From Sediminibacterium sp. (GTDB lineage: Bacteria > Bacteroidota > Bacteroidia > B-17B0 > Aurantibacillaceae), in the NCBI GenBank assembly GCA_030054095.1, contig JASGCO010000013.1, forward strand, positions 34,008 to 95,129: DNA of 61,122 bases, in the 5' to 3' direction. Of this stretch, positions 25,641-35,393 are shown piece after piece. Positions within the stretch are counted from its first letter, which is position 1. Every line of letters starts with the position of its first letter. The notes under the pieces were generated by a model that ran no database searches, was not told the DNA's origin, and saw only the letters and a program-made list of their open reading frames with translations. Made by a program: the position numbers and the translations under genes.

Positions 25641-26960
25641 TTAAAGGGTTTCAACCAGACTTTCCAGTTTCATTCCCCGTGAGCCCTTTATTAATATAGT
25701 ACAATTTTGTGGCTGATTCTGAGTCAGGTAATTTTTAATTTCCTGGGTGCTTTCAAAAGTTTTATACGCATGACGCGCAGTAGCACCAAATGCCGGACCA
25801 ACCAGTAACACGTTTTCAAAACCGGATTCCTTTAATAAATCAGTAACCATCTGATGCTCCGGTTTGCTGTATTCGCCCAACTCAAACATATCGCCAAGTA
25901 TCACCAGTTTATGAGAGGCAGAATGTTTCTTAAAATTATCAATGGCCGCTTTCATGCTATTTGGATTTGCATTATAGGCGTCGAGTAAAATAGTATTTAG
26001 GGGTCGCTGAATAATCTGAGAGCGGTTCATTCCCGGCACATAATCTTCCAGGGCCGCCCGTATATCCTCTGCCTCCACTTTAAAATACGTTCCGATGCAA
26101 GCTGCTGCCAGACAATTAATAAAATTATAATGCCCGGTTATCTGTGTTTTAATCAGGGGCAACAGTTCCCACTTTTTTTCGCCATAACGGGTAGTAAATT
26201 TAAAACTTACAGTATCTCCATCAGTATATTGCTTCCCTATAACATCATATAATTTAGTGGTACCAAATGTGATCTTATCATTACTCTCCGCCAATGAATG
26301 TAATACCTCATCATCCCCATTAATAAAGATGGGAGCATCTTTCTTCCGAAGGTAGCGGTACATCTCACTTTTGCCTTTTTTTACACCCTCAATTCCGCCA
26401 AAACCTTCCAAATGCGCTTTGCCGATATTAGTGATCAATCCATAATCCGGATCCGCTATTTCACACAATGCATTTATTTCACCCTGATGGTTAGCGCCCA
26501 TTTCTATAATGGCCATTTCGTGAGAAGTATGGAGTTTGAGTAAGGTTAAAGGCACTCCTATATGATTATTCAAATTTCCTTCCGTTGCCAGTGTTTTATA
26601 CTTTCTGGATAAAACAGCATGAATCAATTCCTTATTGGTTGTTTTACCATTACTACCGGTAATGGCTATAAACGGGATTTTAAACTGGTGGCGGTGATAA
26701 TTAGCCAGCTTCTGAAGGCTTTCCAACACATTTTCGACCAGCACAATACGGTCATTTGTCTTATGAGCGGGCTCATCTATCACTGCCCAGGCACATCCCT
26801 TTTCTATTGCCTCCGAGGCAAATGTATTTGCATTAAAATTATCGCCTTTTAAAGCAAAGAAAATGCCTCCGTTTATGAGTCGCCGGGTATCGGTACATAT
26901 CTGTTGTCCGCAATCCTGATAAAGTTGGTATAACACTTCTGTAGAAATAAGTTCTGCCAT
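25641..26960 (-). CDS. murF: UDP-N-acetylmuramoyl-tripeptide--D-alanyl-D-alanine ligase
   Basis: This 439-residue Mur ligase completes the UDP-MurNAc-pentapeptide (EC 6.3.2.10) in the cytoplasm. Visible parts are CTDTRRLINGGIFFALKGDNFN (uridine-nucleotide domain), ITGSNGKTT (P-loop), EMGANHQGEI, the carboxylated-Lys region GVKKGKSEMY and LDAYNANPNSM with the C-terminal ligase domain. I prefer ATG 26960 over the in-frame one at 26996 because the longer form would begin within the gldJ terminator stem. It lies directly downstream of gldJ, a gldJ-murF order I recall from other Bacteroidota, but a terminator separates them. Confidence 0.95.
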   Translation of the reverse strand: MAELISTEVLYQLYQDCGQQICTDTRRLINGGIFFALKGDNFNANTFASEAIEKGCAWAVIDEPAHKTNDRIVLVENVLESLQKLANYHRHQFKIPFIAITGSNGKTTNKELIHAVLSRKYKTLATEGNLNNHIGVPLTLLKLHTSHEMAIIEMGANHQGEINALCEIADPDYGLITNIGKAHLEGFGGIEGVKKGKSEMYRYLRKKDAPIFINGDDEVLHSLAESNDKITFGTTKLYDVIGKQYTDGDTVSFKFTTRYGEKKWELLPLIKTQITGHYNFINCLAAACIGTYFKVEAEDIRAALEDYVPGMNRSQIIQRPLNTILLDAYNANPNSMKAAIDNFKKHSASHKLVILGDMFELGEYSKPEHQMVTDLLKESGFENVLLVGPAFGATARHAYKTFESTQEIKNYLTQNQPQNCTILIKGSRGMKLESLVETL

Positions 26961-26974
26961 AGTACAAATTAAAA

Positions 26975-27001
26975 AACCCTTGAGCGATGTACTCAAGGGT
27001 T
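26975..27001 (-). terminator. Rho-independent terminator between gldJ and murF
   Basis: On the minus strand a perfect 10-bp stem AACCCTTGAG / CTCAAGGGTT, with a TACATCG loop, is followed by a T-run (TTTTTT). It ends gldJ transcription 25 bp after its stop and also fixes the murF start downstream of it. Confidence 0.9.
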
Positions 27002-27025
27002 CCTCATTTAGTTTTCAACAAAATT

Positions 27026-28690
27026 TTACTTACCAAGTCCTACCGGACTACCCACACGGGTCATAGCACAGCGGAAACCTAACCAGGCATTGGATTGGCG
27101 TTGATCAAGGAAGCGGCGTGTTCCAGGATTCAGGAAGTAGGCACGATCTCTCCAGTTACCACCTTTAAACACCCTCGACTTATCGTTAACCAAACTTGTT
27201 TTAGCGTACTCATACATCATTTTTTCTGATTTATCGCTGTAAGCATCTTCACCTTCGGTATAATAGATAGAAGAATTTACATCTCCATCCAGATAATTAA
27301 TATAATCTGCGGTACGGTAATTACGGCGTTCATCCAGGTTATCAGTACTTACCGCGCTCGATACTTCACGCCATTGCACACGTCCCGGAACATCTGCCTT
27401 ACCTTCAGGCGTTGCGTTGTTATTCCCATAAGCATCTACTGTCATAATAGCTAAAATACTATCTGTTACCTCAGCTGTTTCGCCACTTACACCATGCTGT
27501 GAAGGAGGATTTACCTTATGTTTGAATTTCTGGTAAACAGGGCCATCTACATTTGTAAGAATTTCGCCGCCTAAACCACCAATAAGTGTGGCGCTATCAC
27601 GTTTTTGAGTGGTAAATACATTACCACGGAACGGACGAAACTCATCAGCATCCTGTAATGTGTTAGGACGATATACATCCATTACCCATTCAGAAACGTT
27701 ACCAGCCATATTATACAAACCATAATCATTTGGCCAGTATGAATAAACAGGAGCGGTTACATCGGCATTATCATTCAGGAAACCTGCAGTACCCATATAA
27801 TCACCGGCGCCACGAACAAAGTTAGCATTAATCTGACCGATGTACTTATCGGTTGAATTACGCACACCATGACCATTCCATGGGTAAATACGGCGATCGG
27901 TAATACGCTCTCCGATGGTATTGCCAATTAACCCGTAGGCGGCATATTCCCACTCCGCTTCTGTTGGCAGGCGGTACTTTGGTAAAAAGATACCATCCTC
28001 CATACGCACATCACGTTCAGGGTTTTGATCATCAAATGAAGGTAATTTTTGTTTTAATTGACCCTGCCATTTTCCTGATAAATAAGCTTCGGTAGAGAAG
28101 TAATCCTGATCGGAAGGATTTGGTACGTGCTCTAACAAACCTTCACGGATAAGGATAAATTCGTTCACACGGTCAGTACGCCAAGCGCAATAATCATTTG
28201 CCTGTAACCAGTTAACACCAACTACCGGGTAATCGCGGTAAGCCGGATGACGCAGGTAGTATTCTACATAAGGCTCGTTGTAAGCCAGTTTTTCACGCCA
28301 AACCAGTGTATCAGGTAATGCTTTGTAATAAATATCAGGAAAAGTCGGTCCAAAAACGCGTCCGGTCCAATATAAATATTCCAAATAAGAAAAGTTACTC
28401 ACCTCTGTTTCATCCATATAGAAAGAAGAAACGGTAACACGACGCGGAATGTTATTCCATTCGTAGGTAACATCATTTTCGGTACGCCCCATAGTAAAGG
28501 TACCACCTTCTATCAGCACTAATCCGGGTCCTGTTTCTTGTTCTTCATAAGGAAACTTTTCGAACCCTCCGTTTGATGGATCGTTGTAAGCCCAGCCAGT
28601 AGTAGGTGAGCGTTCCTGTGCACAGGAAACCACCAATACAGACAGAACTGCTATTAGTGATTTACGATTTTTTATCCAATTCATCTTCAT
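27026..28690 (-). CDS. gldJ: Gliding-motility/T9SS lipoprotein GldJ
   Basis: The 554-residue protein is an outer-membrane lipoprotein needed for T9SS/gliding in Flavobacterium. The signal peptide ends in a lipobox VVSC (Cys23). The body is a formylglycine-generating-enzyme-like (SUMF1) fold: GPGLVLIEGGTFTMG, YMDETEVSNFSYLEYL, PVVGVNWLQANDYCAW, LPTEAEWEYAAYG, MAGNVSEWVMDVY and, near the end, GGNWRDRAYFLNPGTRRFL and WLGFRCAM. GldJ and the related GldK are FGE-like and not enzymatic. The length and position beside porP-like/porU/porV genes favour GldJ over GldK. It follows the PorP-family gene on the minus strand by 67 bp. Confidence 0.93.
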   Translation of the reverse strand: MKMNWIKNRKSLIAVLSVLVVSCAQERSPTTGWAYNDPSNGGFEKFPYEEQETGPGLVLIEGGTFTMGRTENDVTYEWNNIPRRVTVSSFYMDETEVSNFSYLEYLYWTGRVFGPTFPDIYYKALPDTLVWREKLAYNEPYVEYYLRHPAYRDYPVVGVNWLQANDYCAWRTDRVNEFILIREGLLEHVPNPSDQDYFSTEAYLSGKWQGQLKQKLPSFDDQNPERDVRMEDGIFLPKYRLPTEAEWEYAAYGLIGNTIGERITDRRIYPWNGHGVRNSTDKYIGQINANFVRGAGDYMGTAGFLNDNADVTAPVYSYWPNDYGLYNMAGNVSEWVMDVYRPNTLQDADEFRPFRGNVFTTQKRDSATLIGGLGGEILTNVDGPVYQKFKHKVNPPSQHGVSGETAEVTDSILAIMTVDAYGNNNATPEGKADVPGRVQWREVSSAVSTDNLDERRNYRTADYINYLDGDVNSSIYYTEGEDAYSDKSEKMMYEYAKTSLVNDKSRVFKGGNWRDRAYFLNPGTRRFLDQRQSNAWLGFRCAMTRVGSPVGLGK

Positions 28691-28757
28691 ATGGTAAGAT
28701 TACTTTATTTTGACGTTATAACGTATTATAATTAAAAAGGTTACAAATATATTAATT

Positions 28758-29708
28758 TTAGAAAGAAGGACAGCTAATTGTGCGGTACTTTTTCTTTTTA
28801 GGCTTACATTCAAATTGAATCTGAAGTGATACTTCATGAGAACCTGCTGTATTTCCACTCAATTTAGACACGGTTACATCGTAACTATACCCAAATTTGA
28901 AAAACTGGTTTTGAATACCCACTAATGCTATCACTGCATCCTGATTACGGTACCATAAACCTGCTACAAAGGCGCCTTTTACATAATACAATCCTAAATT
29001 TAACTGCTGAAATTTTTGCTGAGCCTGAAAGAGAATATTAGGTGACAGATAAGATTCATTTCCTTTTTCAAGTGGGATTATAGCACCTGCATGTCCGGTA
29101 AATTTAGCAGGCAGCTTAGAAACGCCCAAAAGCCCTTCGTCGGGCTGAGTGATGTGGTGAGCGGCAAAACCAAAAAAGTAATTTTTACTGTACCCTAACA
29201 TTCCGGCTGAGAAGTCAGCATTCTGTTTCCGCTGACTCGGGATAGCTTCTGAAGTATTCCATACAAATCCCCTCCGCGCATCAATCATATCTCCGAAATT
29301 TAGCTTGGTACGATCGAGTGATTTTTGAAAGTAAGTGGCCTGAATTCCAAATTTTAAAGAAAATTCGCGGTTGATAACTGCCTGATACGAATACATCAGG
29401 CTTGCCGCTGTTGTCCGTAATGTTCCTTTTGCCTGATCGTCGCTGTACACCTGAAGCCCCACACCTCCTGCTAATACATCAAAATGCTGATCGTAACTGG
29501 CCGCGTACGTAACGTAAGTACCCGATAGGTTAGGCCACTGGTTACGATAATTCAGACATATTCTCGGACATTTTGCTGTACCTGCAAATGCAGGATTAAG
29601 ATACAAGGGATTGGCGTAAAACTGCGTGAACTGGGGATCCTGCGCTTTTACGTTCAAAAAGAGCATTGCTAATGTACTTAGCAACGAGAACCTTAGAAAT
29701 TTAGACAT
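28758..29708 (-). CDS. PorP/SprF family type IX secretion outer-membrane protein
   Basis: The 316-residue protein has a signal peptide ending VKAQ. The mature N-terminus begins QDPQFTQFYANPLYLNPAFAGT, the hallmark of the PorP/SprF family, and is followed by barrel strands with repeated SY/KFG motifs (FGIQATYFQKSLDR, FKFGYSYDVTVSKLSG). A lysine-rich CKPKKKKYRTISCPSF tail carries two Cys. Such proteins help anchor T9SS cargo or sit with PorK/N. It is divergent from porU, has the best TTTG/TAnnTTTG promoter in the region, and is followed by gldJ. Whether it is the main PorP or a cargo-specific SprF-like paralogue is undecided. Confidence 0.9.
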   Translation of the reverse strand: MSKFLRFSLLSTLAMLFLNVKAQDPQFTQFYANPLYLNPAFAGTAKCPRICLNYRNQWPNLSGTYVTYAASYDQHFDVLAGGVGLQVYSDDQAKGTLRTTAASLMYSYQAVINREFSLKFGIQATYFQKSLDRTKLNFGDMIDARRGFVWNTSEAIPSQRKQNADFSAGMLGYSKNYFFGFAAHHITQPDEGLLGVSKLPAKFTGHAGAIIPLEKGNESYLSPNILFQAQQKFQQLNLGLYYVKGAFVAGLWYRNQDAVIALVGIQNQFFKFGYSYDVTVSKLSGNTAGSHEVSLQIQFECKPKKKKYRTISCPSF

Positions 29709-29736
29709 ACAATACTAAAATTACCTATCAATACAA

Positions 29737-29766
29737 CAAATATATTAATCTATTTTTAAAAACAAA
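29737..29766 (-). promoter_or_regulatory. Bacteroidota housekeeping promoter of the porP-gldJ unit
   Basis: On the minus strand TTTG (29766-29763), 18-nt spacer, then TATATTTG (29744-29737). Both elements match, at the expected spacing, 28 nt before the ATG at 29708. Confidence 0.75.
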
Positions 29767-29802
29767 AACTATTTCTTAACAATATTTTCATTTTTCGGGC
29801 GT

Positions 29803-29810
29803 TACTTTTG
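29803..29810 (+). promoter_or_regulatory. TAnnTTTG promoter box of porU
   Basis: TACTTTTG, exact consensus, only 11 nt before ATG 29822, predicting a very short leader. The porP promoter is divergent about 60 bp away, so the two units share a compact control region. Confidence 0.6.
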
Positions 29811-29821
29811 CAATAAAGCGA

Positions 29822-32800
29822 ATGATGAAAAAAGGTTTCAAGAGTTTAACATGGGGATTGGTATGGATGGCACTATTTCAGATTTCAACGGCGCAAAAAA
29901 GCGTTGAAAAAAATACTGATTTAAGTGTTACAACAAGCAATTCTCCGGTTACATCAAATATTATCCAAAGTTCCAACGAATTACTTCCGGTTACACTAAA
30001 AAACGCGGCATACAATCCGGCTAAAGCGTTTCTTCCCTATTACACCATCCAAAAGGAAACACCTTCCGGTCAAATAGCCATTCCGGTTCTCAACATTAAA
30101 CGCGTTGCTGCTGTTAATGGTACATATTCAACCCTACTCAAAAAGAACTTCGACCGCTTTCTTTCGTCTGAATTCAGCTTAACAGATGTGTCTGGTTTTT
30201 CAGGATCCGCATTTTTGAACACCTATCAATTGGTGCCTTTTCGTAAAACGGTGAGTGGCTCTTATGAAGAATTACTGGACTACTCCATCACCTGGAAACT
30301 TACGTCAGGCGCCCAACGTCTGGCTGCACCTTCATCCGCCTTCAAAAACAACTCTATACTTGCCACCGGCACCTGGTATAAAATAGGGCTTACCAAATCG
30401 GGAGTTTATAAACTCGATAAGAACTTTTTGACAGCCATGGGCGTTAACATAAGTTCCATCAACCCTAAAAACATTCGTATCTATGGTAATGGCGGCACAT
30501 CGCTTCCCTTGAAAAATAATGGATTCCGTTACGATGATCTTGAAGAAAATACCATTGAAGTTATAGGCGAATCAGATAATACGTTTGATAACGGCGATTA
30601 CGTGCTGTTTTACGCTACAGGATCAGACAACTGGAAACATAAACCATTGTCGTCTGAGTTACACTATGAATTTGTAACCAATTACGGTTCCGATTCCAGT
30701 TTCTATTTCGTTAATTTCGATCTGGGTCCAGGTAAACGGTTCAATTCTTCCAATACATTGGGGGCATCTCTTAATCTGAGTCATAACCGGAGCAGCAATA
30801 GTTACGATTTTTTTGATTACCATGAATTAAATACAACCAATTTTTTAAAAAGCGGCCGCGAGTTTTTTGGTGAATATTTCGACATCAATAATTCTTATTC
30901 CTTTAATTTTCAGAGCCCGAATCTTGTATTGAATGATACGGCCAGAGTATATACCAGTATGATTGCCCGATCAAATAATCTGATGGTTGATTTTACGCTT
31001 AATTCTAATGGTTTTGTAAAAAGTGATCAGATTCTTGGCCCTAACCTTAATTTCAGTTTGGCGGATTATGGTTCCGCAGGGACGCTTTTCCTGAAATACC
31101 TGAACAATAATGCTAATAATATAAGCGCGTCCATTACCAAAACTTCGGGCTCAGGCACAGTAGGCTGGTTAGATAAAGTCATTGTGAATGCCAGACGAAA
31201 TCTGGTATTTAATGGTAGCCAGTTTAACTTCAGGGATGAACGCATCATTGGCAGTGGAAATATTTGCGAATATACTTTAACGAATAATTCAACTAGTACT
31301 GTAAAAATCTGGAACGTTACCAACCGCACCAATCCGGTTCTTCAAACCTACAATGCCAATGGAAACATTTTAAATTTTAAAGCGTCTTCCGATTCTCTGA
31401 TCGAATACGTTGTTTTCAGTGATGCTTCAGCGTTGGTGCCTAAATACATTGGTACAGTAGCTAACCAAAACCTGCATAGTATAGCATTTGCCGATTATGT
31501 GATTGTTTGTCCGCCGCAATTTTTAGCGCTGGCGCAACGTTTGGCAAAGGTTCATCAGCTTAACGAAGGCTTAACCTATGCCATTGCCACCACTACCCAG
31601 ATTTACAATGAGTTCAGCAGCGGACGTACAGAAAATACCGCCATACGTGACTTCGCTCGGATGATCTACTCACGCAGCATCAATGGCCCCGATAAGTTAA
31701 AGTACATATTGCTGATGGGAGACGGATCTTTCCGTACAAAAGAGTGGTATTTGTCAAATAACACCTCTCTTGTACCAGTTTATCAGACCAAAAATTCACT
31801 TTCCATAACTAATTCAGTGGTAAGTGACGACTTTTTCGGAATGCTGGATACCAATGAAGGCCCCGATGAAAATGATGACAATATCAGCATGGGTGTTATG
31901 GATGTTGGTGTTGGACGATTTCCAGCAAAATCATTTCAGGAAGCGGAAGCCATTGTTAACAAAATTGAATTGTACTACCGGAAAAATCCGAATTTTAACC
32001 CGGCTGCCACTACTATTTATAATAAAAATGAAGGCGTTCCTTACCCTCAGGGCGACTGGCGTCAGGTTCTTACCTTTGTTGCCGATGATGAAGACAATTC
32101 AGAGCACATGCGGCAGGCCGACGATTTTGCAAGAAGCATAGAAGAAGCGCATCCTCAGTATAACATTGAAAAAATATTTTTGGATGCTTATCAACAGATT
32201 TCAACCCCCGGAGGGCAAAGATATCCCGACGCATACACTGAAATGCAAAACAGGATTCAAAAAGGCACTCTGGTGTACAACTACACCGGTCATGGAGGTG
32301 AAGTGGGCCTAACAGCTGAACGGTTTGTAGATATTCCAACCATTAATGGCTGGAATAATATTGATAAACTTCCACTCTTTATCACCGGAACCTGCGAGTT
32401 CAGTCGTTACGATGATCCTGACCGCACCTCTGCTGGAGAACTCTGTGTATTAAATCATCAGGGAGGAGCGGTATCCATGATTACCACTGTGCGCATTGCT
32501 TTTTCAACCATCAATGCTTCATTTAATCAGAAACTGATTGATTTTCTTTACACAAAAAATCAGGATGGCACCATGCCTGCTTTGGGAGATGTGATCCGGA
32601 AAACAAAAGCTTACGCGGGCAGTAATCCACTTAACATGAACTTCCATTTACTTGGTGATCCGGCGTTGGTTCTTGCCTACCCTAAGTTCGAAACACGTAC
32701 CAATCAGATAAATAATACTAACGTTACACTTACAAAAGATACTATCTCAGGACTGGAAAAAGTAACAGTAAAAGGTTATGTTTCCGACAGTATGGGCAAT

Positions 32801-33778
32801 AAACTTGGTAATTTCAACGGTATCATTTATCCTACAGTTTACGATAAAAGCCAACAGATTGTGTGCCTTTTAAACGACCAGACTTCAATTATTAATGGCG
32901 GCCCCTTCCGCTTTAATCAGCGCAAATCTGTTTTATACCGTGGTAAAGCGCGCGTTAACAATGGTGATTTTGAATTTTCATTTATTGTTCCCAAAGATGT
33001 TAATACCGCTTATGGTCTTGGAAAGATTAGCTATTACGCGCACAACGGACAGGAAGACGCTGGTGGATTCTGTGACAGTGTTGTGATCGGAGGATTTAAT
33101 AACAATGCGGTGGCTGACGCGGATGGTCCATCTATTAAATTGTTTATGAACGATAAGCGTTTTGTAAATGGCGGCACTACCGACGAAAACCCCATTATGC
33201 TGGCGGAATTGTTTGATGTAAGCGGGTTTAATATTTCAGGGAATGGCATTGGACATGAAATGACCGCCATTCTTGATGAGAATACTTCAAAACCCGTTAT
33301 CCTCAACGACTACTACGAAGCCAGTCTGGATGATTACCAATCGGGCGGAATCCGTTACCCATTCAAAAGCCTTAGTAGTGGTCAGCACAAACTAAGTCTT
33401 AAAGTTTGGGATATTCAGAATAATTCTTCCACCACTTCCGTTGATTTTGTGGTAGCGGAAAAAGCGGAAATGGCATTAAATCACGTGTTAAACTACCCCA
33501 ATCCCTTTTCGACCCGCACCAAGTTCTTTTTTGAGCACAATCAGGCTAATACCAGTCTGGATGTAAATATTCAGATTTTTACGGTAAGCGGTAAACTGGC
33601 TAAAACCATTAAACAAACCGTTAAGGGGGATTCGTTTCGCCCGGAAGGAATCGAATGGGATGGCAGAGATGATTATGGCGATAAATTGGCCAAAGGGGTT
33701 TACATTTACAAGGTTCAGATAAGCGATAATCAGAATAAAAAAGCCGAAAAAATAGAAAAATTAGTCATTCTTAATTAG
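29822..33778 (+). CDS. porU: Type IX secretion sortase / C-terminal signal peptidase PorU
   Basis: The 1318-residue gingipain-like (C25) protease removes the T9SS C-terminal signal and attaches cargo to A-LPS at the cell surface. A signal peptide ends near TAQ. The catalytic dyad is visible: His824 in YTGHGGEVG and Cys858 in ITGTCEFSRY. Long beta-sandwich N-terminal domains precede the protease domain (about 540-960). The C-terminal FlgD-Ig-like/T9SS-type domain carries NYPNPFSTRTKFFF, the GIEWDGRDDYGDKLAKGVY stretch and ends EKIEKLVILN. Length agrees with Bacteroidota PorU. It is followed 76 bp later by porV, a functional partner. ATGs at 29822 and 29825 are both possible. Confidence 0.95.
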   Translation: MMKKGFKSLTWGLVWMALFQISTAQKSVEKNTDLSVTTSNSPVTSNIIQSSNELLPVTLKNAAYNPAKAFLPYYTIQKETPSGQIAIPVLNIKRVAAVNGTYSTLLKKNFDRFLSSEFSLTDVSGFSGSAFLNTYQLVPFRKTVSGSYEELLDYSITWKLTSGAQRLAAPSSAFKNNSILATGTWYKIGLTKSGVYKLDKNFLTAMGVNISSINPKNIRIYGNGGTSLPLKNNGFRYDDLEENTIEVIGESDNTFDNGDYVLFYATGSDNWKHKPLSSELHYEFVTNYGSDSSFYFVNFDLGPGKRFNSSNTLGASLNLSHNRSSNSYDFFDYHELNTTNFLKSGREFFGEYFDINNSYSFNFQSPNLVLNDTARVYTSMIARSNNLMVDFTLNSNGFVKSDQILGPNLNFSLADYGSAGTLFLKYLNNNANNISASITKTSGSGTVGWLDKVIVNARRNLVFNGSQFNFRDERIIGSGNICEYTLTNNSTSTVKIWNVTNRTNPVLQTYNANGNILNFKASSDSLIEYVVFSDASALVPKYIGTVANQNLHSIAFADYVIVCPPQFLALAQRLAKVHQLNEGLTYAIATTTQIYNEFSSGRTENTAIRDFARMIYSRSINGPDKLKYILLMGDGSFRTKEWYLSNNTSLVPVYQTKNSLSITNSVVSDDFFGMLDTNEGPDENDDNISMGVMDVGVGRFPAKSFQEAEAIVNKIELYYRKNPNFNPAATTIYNKNEGVPYPQGDWRQVLTFVADDEDNSEHMRQADDFARSIEEAHPQYNIEKIFLDAYQQISTPGGQRYPDAYTEMQNRIQKGTLVYNYTGHGGEVGLTAERFVDIPTINGWNNIDKLPLFITGTCEFSRYDDPDRTSAGELCVLNHQGGAVSMITTVRIAFSTINASFNQKLIDFLYTKNQDGTMPALGDVIRKTKAYAGSNPLNMNFHLLGDPALVLAYPKFETRTNQINNTNVTLTKDTISGLEKVTVKGYVSDSMGNKLGNFNGIIYPTVYDKSQQIVCLLNDQTSIINGGPFRFNQRKSVLYRGKARVNNGDFEFSFIVPKDVNTAYGLGKISYYAHNGQEDAGGFCDSVVIGGFNNNAVADADGPSIKLFMNDKRFVNGGTTDENPIMLAELFDVSGFNISGNGIGHEMTAILDENTSKPVILNDYYEASLDDYQSGGIRYPFKSLSSGQHKLSLKVWDIQNNSSTTSVDFVVAEKAEMALNHVLNYPNPFSTRTKFFFEHNQANTSLDVNIQIFTVSGKLAKTIKQTVKGDSFRPEGIEWDGRDDYGDKLAKGVYIYKVQISDNQNKKAEKIEKLVILN

Positions 33779-33854
33779 TATTTTTGAGTTTGCTCTGAAT
33801 ACAAAGTAAGAAGCTGATAGTTAAAAACAGAGAAATATAGAGAACGATTTTTTG

Positions 33855-35105
33855 ATGAAACGAATTTTGACAATAGCCGCTGTGCTTTCTTTTATGAAAC
33901 CTTCATTGGCTCAGATCTCAACACAGCAACTGTTAGATGGAAAAAAACTTAATCCGATTACTACCGCTGTACCATTTTTACTGATTGGTCCTGATAGTAA
34001 GCAAGGGGCTATGGGCGACGTAGGCGTTGCAACTGATCCGGATGTTAACTCTATACACTGGAATGGCAGTAAAATGGCGTTTGCTGAAAAAAAATTCGGT
34101 GCAGGTTTTACTGTTACTCCCTGGTTGCGTCTGCTTGTTCCGGATATTAACCTGTATTACCTTTCTGGCTACGGTAAAATTTCAAAAAAACAAACAATAG
34201 GCACGTCGTTGCGTTATTTTTCATTGGGTAGTATTCAGTTAACCGATAATCAGGGGAACAGCCTTGGTGAATACCGGCCAAACGAATTTGCATGGGACAT
34301 TGCGTTTTCACAAATTCTTTCTAAAAACTTTTCGATGGGAGTGGCTGGTCGCTTTATTAACTCCGGCATTAGCCGCGCCTATGTAAACGGGAATCAGGGA
34401 AATGCAGCTTCAACTGTAGCGGTTGACCTAAGTGGTTTTTATAAAAGTGATGAGTTTAAACTTGGAAGTAAAAAAACGGTTGCTACCGCGGGATTTGCAT
34501 TTACCAATATTGGCGGTAAAATCCGTTATTCAACCCGCAGAGATTTTATTCCTATGAATATGCGCTTAGGCGGCGGTTTAAAAACCAATATTGATGATTA
34601 TAATACGTTTGGTGTGTATTTAGATTTCAATAAATTACTCGTTCCTACCAATCCTGAATATAAATACATTCTGGATGCTAATGGGCAGCCTACCAACTCA
34701 CTTCAGATTGATCCTGCTACAAATGCGCCAATCATTGAAAAAGGGAAAGATCCCAATGTACCCGTTGTTCAGGGCATGTTGCAATCGTTTGGAGATGCAC
34801 CCGGTGGTGTTAAGGAAGAACTTCAGGAAATTAATATATGTACAGGCTTAGAGTATTGGTATAACAAAACTTTTGCGGTAAGGGCAGGTTACTTTTACGA
34901 ACCAAAAACTAAAGGCGCACGGCAATATTTTAGCATGGGTATGGGCGTAAGGTACAGTGTTATCAATATAGATGGCAGTTACCTGATTCCAGTTACCATT
35001 AATAATCCGCTGCAACGTACCTGGCGGATTAGTCTCAGTTTCGAATTTGATGCCAGCGGTAAAAATAAAACTGAACCAGGGGCTACTGACCCGAATCAAC
35101 CTTAA
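33855..35105 (+). CDS. porV: Type IX secretion outer-membrane shuttle protein PorV (LptO)
   Basis: The protein has 416 residues. The signal peptide ends PSLAQ. The mature part shows the family start PFLLIGPDSKQGAMGDVGVATDPDVNSIHWN, then FadL-like barrel strands (TVTPWLRLLVPDINLYYLSGY, GTSLRYFSLGSIQLTD, SAGRFINSG-like AGRFINSGI). PorV takes folded cargo from the SprA translocon and presents it to PorU, its neighbour. I take ATG 33855 rather than the TTG at 33852. A weak terminator follows at 35174. Confidence 0.95.
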   Translation: MKRILTIAAVLSFMKPSLAQISTQQLLDGKKLNPITTAVPFLLIGPDSKQGAMGDVGVATDPDVNSIHWNGSKMAFAEKKFGAGFTVTPWLRLLVPDINLYYLSGYGKISKKQTIGTSLRYFSLGSIQLTDNQGNSLGEYRPNEFAWDIAFSQILSKNFSMGVAGRFINSGISRAYVNGNQGNAASTVAVDLSGFYKSDEFKLGSKKTVATAGFAFTNIGGKIRYSTRRDFIPMNMRLGGGLKTNIDDYNTFGVYLDFNKLLVPTNPEYKYILDANGQPTNSLQIDPATNAPIIEKGKDPNVPVVQGMLQSFGDAPGGVKEELQEINICTGLEYWYNKTFAVRAGYFYEPKTKGARQYFSMGMGVRYSVINIDGSYLIPVTINNPLQRTWRISLSFEFDASGKNKTEPGATDPNQP

Positions 35106-35393
35106 ACTATTCTGTTTCGTTCTAAAAGAACTGACAGATTGGTTTGATTGTAAATTCAACATTCATTAAGTCTAAACCGGGGTTGATTTAAAGCACTCCG
35201 GTTTTTTAATTGATTTCTGGCAAAACCAAACTATTCATACGCTTTTCATTTTAAACTGTAAATAGACAGTAGATTTTGTAATGAGCGTCAATAGTTGCAA
35301 TAGATTTGAGGAGCGCAAACTTGAGGACTGTTAGAGGGCTTTTCAATTTAATGATTTTACGTACCTTAAAGAACACTTCGAAGCGTTGTACTC
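35106..35393. other. Convergent intergenic region between porV and a lipoprotein gene
   Basis: 288 bp without a gene. It holds the porV terminator (35174-35207). Beyond that an orphan plus-strand TAGATTTG box (35301-35308), with TTTG 22 nt upstream, points into the 3' end of the minus-strand gene. A near-palindrome AACACTTCGAAGCGTT lies at about 35371-35386. No ORF of note. Confidence 0.5.
35174..35207 (+). terminator. Probable terminator of porV
   Basis: AAACCGG (35174-35180) pairs with CCGGTTT (35198-35204), followed by a T-run. The stem is only 7 bp and the loop long (17 nt), so moderate confidence. Confidence 0.6.

Noticed and set aside
26961..26996. Longer murF start at ATG 26996
   Set aside because: The extra 12 codons cover the gldJ terminator stem, and MAELISTEV at 26960 matches the usual N-terminus better.
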